From Cellulomonas sp. 73-92 (GTDB lineage: Bacteria > Actinomycetota > Actinomycetes > Actinomycetales > Cellulomonadaceae), in assembly GCF_001898175.1 (NCBI RefSeq), contig NZ_MKTH01000006.1, positions 79,100 to 143,099 of the forward strand: DNA of 64,000 nucleotides. Direction: 5' to 3'. Made by a program: the position numbers and the translations under genes. The notes beneath the pieces were generated by a model that was not told where the DNA came from, did not search any database, and saw nothing but the letters and a program-made list of their open reading frames with translations. Below, in pieces: positions 59,143 through 64,000 of this stretch (position 1 is its first letter; each line of letters starts with the position of its first letter).

Positions 59143-60351
59143 TCACGGCCGCGGCGCGCCCGCCAGCCGTGCGTCGATCGCGGCCGGGTCCAGCACGTGG
59201 TCGCGCACGAGGAGGCTCGCCCCGGCGATGCCCGCGCGAGACCGGAAGTGTGTCGGGACGATCCGCAGCTGCCGAGTCGCCAGCGGCAGGGCCCGCTGGT
59301 AGATCACCTCCCGGACGCCCGCGATGAGGTGGTCGCCGGCCGCGCTCAGGGCCCCGCCGAGCACGATGACGCTCGGGTTCAGCATGCTCGTGGCGAAGGC
59401 GGCCGCCTCGCCGAGGATGCGGCCCGCGGTGCGCAGCAGGGCGACGGCGTCGCTGTCGCCCCGCTTGACGAGGCCCGCGACGTCGCGGGCGCTGCGCAGG
59501 CCCGGGCGGTCCGCCCGGAGCGCCTCAGCCAGCGCCCAGCCCCCGACGAGGGCCTCGAGGCAGCCCCGGTTCCCGCACCGGCACAGCGGGTCGTGGTAGC
59601 CGCTGATGTGCGCGTGCCCGATGTCCCCGGCCGCGCCCTGGGCGCCGCGGTGGATCGCCCCACCCACGACCATGCCGCTGCCGACGCCCGTGCCGGCCTT
59701 GATGTACAGGAGGTGGCGCTCGTCGGGCCAGTGCGTGCGCTGCTCGGCCAGCGTCAGCAGGTTGACGTCGTTGTCGATGACCACCGGCACGGGCCAGTCG
59801 CGCCCCAGGGCCGAGCGGATGTCGAAGCCGTCCCAGCCGGACATGATCGACCACCCCTGGACCTGACCGGCCTCGTAGTCGACGGGCGCGGGAAGCCCCA
59901 GGCCCAGCCCGACAACCTTGTCCGCGCTGAGGCCCTCGTCCGCGAGGACCTCCCGGGCGATCGCGCTCACCCTGCTCAGCAGCGCCTCGGGACCGTCGCT
60001 GAGCTCGAGCCGCTCGACCCGCTCGCCGCGGATCTCGGCGCCCAGGTCGGTGACGGCGACCCGCGTGCGCTCCTCCCCGATGTCGACGGCGATGATCAGC
60101 CGTTCCTTGGTGTCGAGCCGGAGCACCTGGGACGGCCGCCCGCGACCGGAGACGACCTCTTCGGTCTCGCGGACCAGGCCGGCGCCGATGAGGAGCCCGA
60201 GCCGGTCGAGCACAGTCGACCGGGACAGGCCGAGGGCCTCCGCGATCGCACCCCTGGTCACCGCGCGGCCGGACGCGATGAGCTGCAGCACGGCGCCTGG
60301 GCCGTCCTGGGGGCGCCAGACCGGAAGCGACGGTGCATCGGCGTCGTTCAT
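59143..60351 (-). CDS. ROK-family regulator
   Basis: This 402-residue protein has an N-terminal winged HTH (RGAIAEALGLSRSTVLDRLGLLIGAGLV) and a C-terminal ROK sugar-kinase-like domain. The ROK zinc site CRCGNRGCLEALVGG and the ATP/sugar region AVDIGEERTRVAVTDLG are visible. So it senses a sugar and controls the divergent frcBCAK-like operon. ATG 60351 follows AAAGGA; an in-frame ATG at 60372 exists. A palindrome lies on both promoters. The gene is convergent with the class II aldolase. Confidence 0.88.
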   Translation of the reverse strand: MNDADAPSLPVWRPQDGPGAVLQLIASGRAVTRGAIAEALGLSRSTVLDRLGLLIGAGLVRETEEVVSGRGRPSQVLRLDTKERLIIAVDIGEERTRVAVTDLGAEIRGERVERLELSDGPEALLSRVSAIAREVLADEGLSADKVVGLGLGLPAPVDYEAGQVQGWSIMSGWDGFDIRSALGRDWPVPVVIDNDVNLLTLAEQRTHWPDERHLLYIKAGTGVGSGMVVGGAIHRGAQGAAGDIGHAHISGYHDPLCRCGNRGCLEALVGGWALAEALRADRPGLRSARDVAGLVKRGDSDAVALLRTAGRILGEAAAFATSMLNPSVIVLGGALSAAGDHLIAGVREVIYQRALPLATRQLRIVPTHFRSRAGIAGASLLVRDHVLDPAAIDARLAGAPRP

Positions 60352-60377
60352 CGGTGTCCTTTCGTCGATCATCACGC

Positions 60378-60407
60378 ATATAACCGCGACTAGTGATTGA
60401 CAGTCAA
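60378..60407 (-). promoter_or_regulatory. ROK gene promoter
   Basis: Leftward -35 TTGACT (60407-60402), 18-base spacer and -10 TTATAT (60383-60378). The -35 is half of the shared palindrome. Confidence 0.6.
60397..60407. promoter_or_regulatory. Palindrome over divergent -35 boxes
   Basis: TTGAC-A-GTCAA contains the rightward -35 TTGACA (60397-60402) and leftward TTGACT (60407-60402). One bound regulator dimer would cover both promoters, so ROK probably controls itself and the transporter. The rightward -10 is weak (CACGAT, 60421-60426). Confidence 0.6.
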
Positions 60408-60493
60408 CATATCCGCAGACCACGATCGTCAATGTTGGCAGTGGGAGGGCGCGACGATGCGCATCCCGTGCCCCGGCAGCTCAGGAGGCAACG

Positions 60494-61525
60494 ATGAAGT
60501 TCGTTCCACGGGGCCGCGTCGCCCTGGCAACGGCCGCGGCGGCGGCGCTCATGCTCACGGCGGCTGCGTGCAGCAGCAGCTCGACACCCGGCGGATCGTC
60601 GTCCACCAACGGTGGTGCGGCCGGCGACGTCACCATCGGGATCGTCAACCTGAACCTCGACAACCCGTTCTTCAGCACGCTCGGCAAGGGCACCGAGGAC
60701 GCCGCCAAGGCGCTCGGCTGGAAGGTCATGACGGCGGCCGCCAAGCAGCCCGGCGACTCCGCGACGCAGGTCACCGCGATCGAGAACATGATCACCAGCA
60801 AGGTCAAGGCGATCGTCCTGACCCCGGCGAGCGCCACGGCGCTCAACGACGCCGTCAAGAAGGCGCGGGACGCGGGGATCCTCGTCATCACCGTCAACGG
60901 CACGCTGGACCCGATCGACACCGCGGACGCCACCTACGCGACGGACAACGTCCAGGCCGGCAAGCTGATCGGTCAGTGGGCCAAGGCCGCCGGACCGGCC
61001 GACGCCAGCATCGCCCTGCTCGACTTCGACCTGTCCGATGGCCCCGCCAAGGGTCGGCACGACGGCTTCCTCGCGGGCTACGGCATCGCGGAGAACGCCT
61101 CGCAGGTCGCCGGTGAGGCACTCACGAAGGGCACCATCGACACCGGCCAGTCGGCCATGGAGAACCTGCTGTCGGCGCACCCGGGGATCAACCTGGTGTA
61201 CACGATCAACGAGCCCGCCGCGCACGGCGCGAGCACGGCGATCCAGGCCGCCGGCAAGTCCGGCGTCACCATCGTCTCCGTCGACGGCGCCTGCTCCGGC
61301 GTGCAGGACGTGAAGGACGGCATCATCGGCGCGACGGCCATGCAGTTCCCCGACCGGATGGGCTCCAAGGCCGTCGAGGCGATCGCAACGTTCCTCAAGG
61401 ACGGGACCCGGCCTCCGTCGGGAGTCACCGACTCCGGCACCGAGCTGATCACCGATCACGCCGTGAGCGGACTGGCGTCCCAGGACTCCACCTGGGGCCT
61501 GGCCCACTGCTGGGGCCAGAAGTGA
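60494..61525 (+). CDS. FrcB-like sugar-binding lipoprotein
   Basis: This 343-residue lipoprotein has lipobox AAAC at Cys26 and a ribose/fructose-type binding domain: VTIGIVNLNLDNPFFSTLGKGTEDAAKALGW and LLDFDLSDGPAKGRHDGFLAGYGI. The last stretch is like Sinorhizobium FrcB, a fructose/ribose/mannose-binding protein. The ligand may be a hexose or pentose; I cannot tell. AGGAGG precedes ATG 60494. It is the first gene of a four-gene operon. Confidence 0.9.
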   Translation: MKFVPRGRVALATAAAAALMLTAAACSSSSTPGGSSSTNGGAAGDVTIGIVNLNLDNPFFSTLGKGTEDAAKALGWKVMTAAAKQPGDSATQVTAIENMITSKVKAIVLTPASATALNDAVKKARDAGILVITVNGTLDPIDTADATYATDNVQAGKLIGQWAKAAGPADASIALLDFDLSDGPAKGRHDGFLAGYGIAENASQVAGEALTKGTIDTGQSAMENLLSAHPGINLVYTINEPAAHGASTAIQAAGKSGVTIVSVDGACSGVQDVKDGIIGATAMQFPDRMGSKAVEAIATFLKDGTRPPSGVTDSGTELITDHAVSGLASQDSTWGLAHCWGQK

Positions 61526-62532
61526 CCCCTGCCACCGCACGGGTGGCTGCTGCCGACCTCGACACCGGGGTCGGCAGCAGTTCGTGGTGGCGCGTCGCGC
61601 TGACGGGCCAAGTCACGGGGCCGCTCGCTGCGCTGATCCTGGCGGTCGTCATCTTCTCGACGACGACCGAGAACTTCTTCAGCGGTGCCAACCTCGCCCT
61701 CGTCGTCCAGCAGTCGGTCGTCGTGGGGACGCTCGCCATCGGTCAGACGCTGGTCGTCCTCACCGCCGGCATCGACCTCGCGTGCGCGGCGATCATGGTC
61801 ATGGGTTCGGTCGTCATCGGCCGGATCGCGGTGAGCGGCAACGTGTGGTTGGCGCTGCTCGCCGGCGTCGTCGTCACCGTCCTGCTGGGAGCCGTGAACG
61901 GCTCGCTCGTCTCGCTCGCGTCGCTCCCGCCGTTCATCGTCACGCTCGGCGTCCTGACGGCGCTGACCGCGGGGGCGCGGCTGTTCACAGACTCGGCGAG
62001 CTACCCGATCAAGTCGACACTGCTCACGGCGCTCAACCACGGGCCCCGGGTCGGAGGCGTGACGATCACGTACGGGGCGATGGCCTGGATCGGCCTGACC
62101 GTCCTCATGGCCTACGCCCTGACCCAGACCAAGTGGGGCACCCGTATCTACACCGTCGGCGACAACCCGCATGCCGCCGAGCTGGTCGGCATCAACGTGA
62201 AGCGCGTGCTGTTCGGCGTGTACGTCGTGGCAGGCCTCATCTACGCGATCGCCGCATGGCAGGCCCTCGGCCGGACGCCGACGGCCGACCCCGCTGGGTA
62301 CCCGACCGCCAACCTGGACAGCATCACCGCCGTCGTCATCGGAGGCACGAGCCTGTTCGGCGGACGCGGCGGCGTGACCGGCACCCTCGTCGGCACCCTC
62401 ATCGTTACCGTCCTGCAGAACGGGCTGACGCACGCGGGCATCGACTCGCTCTACCAGCAGGTGGCGACGGGTGTGCTCGTCGTGCTGGCCGTGGCCGTGG
62501 ACCGACTGACGCGAACGAGGCAGTCACGATGA
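61522..62532 (+). CDS. FrcC-like sugar ABC permease
   Basis: This 336-residue protein has about 8-10 hydrophobic helices of the RbsC/FrcC family. Typical parts are AIGQTLVVLTAGIDLACAAIMVMGSV, WGTRIYTVGDNPHAAELVGI and VVIGGTSLFGGRGGVTGTLVG. The GTG start overlaps the binding-protein stop (GTGA). It pairs with the single-domain ATPase that follows. Confidence 0.9.
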   Translation: MTPATARVAAADLDTGVGSSSWWRVALTGQVTGPLAALILAVVIFSTTTENFFSGANLALVVQQSVVVGTLAIGQTLVVLTAGIDLACAAIMVMGSVVIGRIAVSGNVWLALLAGVVVTVLLGAVNGSLVSLASLPPFIVTLGVLTALTAGARLFTDSASYPIKSTLLTALNHGPRVGGVTITYGAMAWIGLTVLMAYALTQTKWGTRIYTVGDNPHAAELVGINVKRVLFGVYVVAGLIYAIAAWQALGRTPTADPAGYPTANLDSITAVVIGGTSLFGGRGGVTGTLVGTLIVTVLQNGLTHAGIDSLYQQVATGVLVVLAVAVDRLTRTRQSR

Positions 62533-63365
62533 CGACTCAGACCGTGCTTCAGGCCCGCGGGCTCAGCAAGCGCTACGGGCACGTGGTGGCGATGGCGGAC
62601 TGCGACTTCGACCTTCGCGCTGGCGAGATCCTCGGCGTCATCGGCGACAACGGTGCCGGCAAGTCGACCCTCATCAAGGCCCTCACCGGAGCGCTGGTCC
62701 CCGACACTGGGGTCATTCACCTCAACGGGGAGCCGGTTAGTTTCCGCAACCCTCTCGAGGCCCGCCGGGCCGGTATCGAGACGGTCTACCAGGAGCTGGG
62801 CGTGGCACCAGCTCTCGAGGTGTCGCAGAACCTCTTCCTCGGTCGCGAGCAACGCCGCCCCGGGCTGAGGGGATCCCTCTTCCGACAGCTGGACAAGCCC
62901 GCGATGCGACGCGCCTCCGCGGAGCACATGGCGGACCTCGGGATCCGGATCCAGTCCATCCGGCAACGGGTCGAGACGCTGTCCGGCGGCCAGCGCCAGG
63001 CCGTCGCCGTCGCCCGTGTCGCGGCGTGGGCTACGCGGCTCGTCGTCATGGACGAGCCGACGGCCGCGCTGGGGGTGCGGGAGACGCACCAGGTCCTGGA
63101 CCTGATCTTGCGTGTGCGTGACCGAGGCCTGCCGGTGGTCCTCATCAGTCACGACATGCCCAACGTGTTCCAGGTCGCGGACCGGATCCACATCCATCGC
63201 CTCGGCAGGCGTGTCGCGCTGGTGAACACGGGCGACGTGACGATGGACGACGCCGTCGCGGTCATGACGGGGGCCCGCTCCCCCGCCGACGTGCCCCAGG
63301 TGCAGGTCTCGACACCGGACGAGGACGCCTCGAGCCCGAAGGGCACGGATCATGGCGAGCGTTGA
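62529..63365 (+). CDS. FrcA-like sugar ABC ATPase (single-domain)
   Basis: This 278-residue ATPase has Walker A GDNGAGKST, signature LSGGQRQAVAVAR, Walker B VVMDEPTAALG and H-loop ISHDM. It has only one ABC domain, in contrast to the RbsA-like protein of the mtn cluster, and this matches FrcA. ATG 62529 overlaps the permease stop. The C-terminus overlaps the kinase start by 14 bases. Confidence 0.9.
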   Translation: MTTQTVLQARGLSKRYGHVVAMADCDFDLRAGEILGVIGDNGAGKSTLIKALTGALVPDTGVIHLNGEPVSFRNPLEARRAGIETVYQELGVAPALEVSQNLFLGREQRRPGLRGSLFRQLDKPAMRRASAEHMADLGIRIQSIRQRVETLSGGQRQAVAVARVAAWATRLVVMDEPTAALGVRETHQVLDLILRVRDRGLPVVLISHDMPNVFQVADRIHIHRLGRRVALVNTGDVTMDDAVAVMTGARSPADVPQVQVSTPDEDASSPKGTDHGER

Positions 63366-64000
63366 AGCGATCGAGGCCTCGTTCGACGAGCTGGCGGCGC
63401 GGGCCGAGGCGTTGGCGACCGGCGGCACCCGGCGCATCCTCGGCATCACGGGAGCACCAGGGTCCGGCAAGTCGACCCTGGCCGAGCGCATCGTCGCGCA
63501 CGTGGGTGACGATGCGCGCCTGGTGCCGCTCGACGGCTTCCATCTCGCGGACCCCGAGCTGCGACGGCTCGGGCGGTGGGAGCGCAAGGGGGCGCTCGAC
63601 ACGTTCGATGGGGCCGGCTACGTCAATCTGTTGCAGCGGCTCCGGGACCCGGACGAGCACCTGGTGTACGCCCCGCACTTCGACCGTGACCTCGAGGCGG
63701 CGATCGCAGGCTGGATCCCGGTCCCCCACGACGTGCGCCTGATCGTCACCGAGGGCAACTACCTCCTGGTCGACGCCGATCCGTGGCACGCCGTGCGCTC
63801 GCTCGTCGACGAGGTCTGGTTCGTCGACCCCGGCGACGCAGTGCGGATGGGACGGCTGATCGCGCGCCACCAACGGTTCGGGCGCACCGAGGAGCAGGCG
63901 ATCGAACGCTCCTACGGCAGTGACCAGCGCAACGCCGAGCTCATCGACTCGACACGACCCAAGGCCGACCGGGTCGTGCGGCTGACCGACGGACTGGCCG
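63352..64000 (+). CDS. FrcK-like P-loop kinase (3' end missing)
   Basis: The first 216 residues are visible and the frame is open to the end of the window. The P-loop GITGAPGSGKSTLAERI, LVPLDGFHLADPEL and VTEGNYLLVDADPWHAV match the nucleoside/nucleotide kinase group that includes FrcK of rhizobia and pantothenate-kinase-like folds. It probably phosphorylates the imported sugar, though FrcK's exact role is unsettled. ATG 63352 lies inside the ATPase gene. Confidence 0.85.
   Translation, partial: MASVEAIEASFDELAARAEALATGGTRRILGITGAPGSGKSTLAERIVAHVGDDARLVPLDGFHLADPELRRLGRWERKGALDTFDGAGYVNLLQRLRDPDEHLVYAPHFDRDLEAAIAGWIPVPHDVRLIVTEGNYLLVDADPWHAVRSLVDEVWFVDPGDAVRMGRLIARHQRFGRTEEQAIERSYGSDQRNAELIDSTRPKADRVVRLTDGLA

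Noticed and set aside
1..64000. CRISPR array, prophage or integrated element
   Set aside because: No regularly spaced repeats, integrase, phage structural genes or att-like duplications near the tRNA were seen.

Overview
The window is a compact, very GC-rich (roughly 73-75% by eye) bacterial chromosome segment. Many GTG starts, 4-base ATGA/GTGA gene overlaps, TANNNT -10 boxes 6-7 bases before start codons, a coenzyme F420 pathway and a two-ClpP system all point to Actinomycetota. The gene mix (F420-type ABC transporter, LpqI-like GH3, several carbohydrate ABC systems) suggests Micrococcales, perhaps a Cellulomonas relative; the genus is an inference. I see no rRNA, CRISPR array, prophage, insertion sequence or integrase. 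No gene-free stretch exceeds about 300 bases.

Layout. 1-4.2 kb and 10.7-12.6 kb: F420 genes (BtuFCD-like transporter of the proposed F420-0 type, cofD, cofC, cofE, an F420-dependent G6PDH-family enzyme). 4.4-10.6 kb: an HNH/DUF222 protein, a HhH-GPD protein, an ABC-F ribosome-protection-type ATPase behind a short leader peptide and hairpins, a GH3 hydrolase, a small membrane protein and a YbjQ protein. 12.8-24.3 kb: MFS and EamA transporters, CGNR regulator, esterase, archaeal-type valS, acyl-CoA synthetase, baeRF-type protein, sigma factor. 24.3-30.2 kb: chorismate mutase, clpX, clpP2, clpP1, tig, a pyrimidine-dimer glycosylase, tRNA-Gly(TCC), a 14-residue lysine-rich microprotein and a small HTH gene separated by two tandem palindromes.

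30.35-42.1 kb is one ten-gene minus-strand operon: LacI regulator, two sugar permeases, solute-binding lipoprotein, two different ADP-ribosylglycohydrolase-family proteins, ribokinase, a hydrolase-like/formylglycine-enzyme-like fusion, class III CoA-transferase and a CitE-type lyase. Almost every junction is a 4-base overlap. It looks like an uncharacterised pathway for uptake and breakdown of a ribosyl conjugate. 42.2-47.2 kb: TetR plus ABC exporter, hemerythrin, an HTH regulator with Fe-S-type cysteines, type 5 uracil-DNA glycosylase, DUF3040.

47.4-59.0 kb is a divergent regulon around a GntR regulator. The left arm is mtnA, a ribose-type ABC importer, mtnK and rbsD/fucU. The right arm is an aldolase/short-chain dehydrogenase fusion, a cupin, an LsrF thiolase and a class II aldolase. 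Two identical 13-bp palindromes (GTTGTCCGACAAC) sit at the two arm promoters and an 11-bp relative at the GntR promoter. The set fits import and cleavage of 5-methylthioribose or 5-deoxyribose to dihydroxyacetone phosphate. Oxidising C4 of 5-deoxyribulose 1-phosphate would give exactly the LsrF substrate, so a CoA-dependent branch ending in acetyl-CoA is possible. This is the strongest candidate for an undescribed pathway. 59.1-64.0 kb holds a ROK regulator divergent from a frcBCAK-like sugar importer and kinase; the kinase runs off the end.
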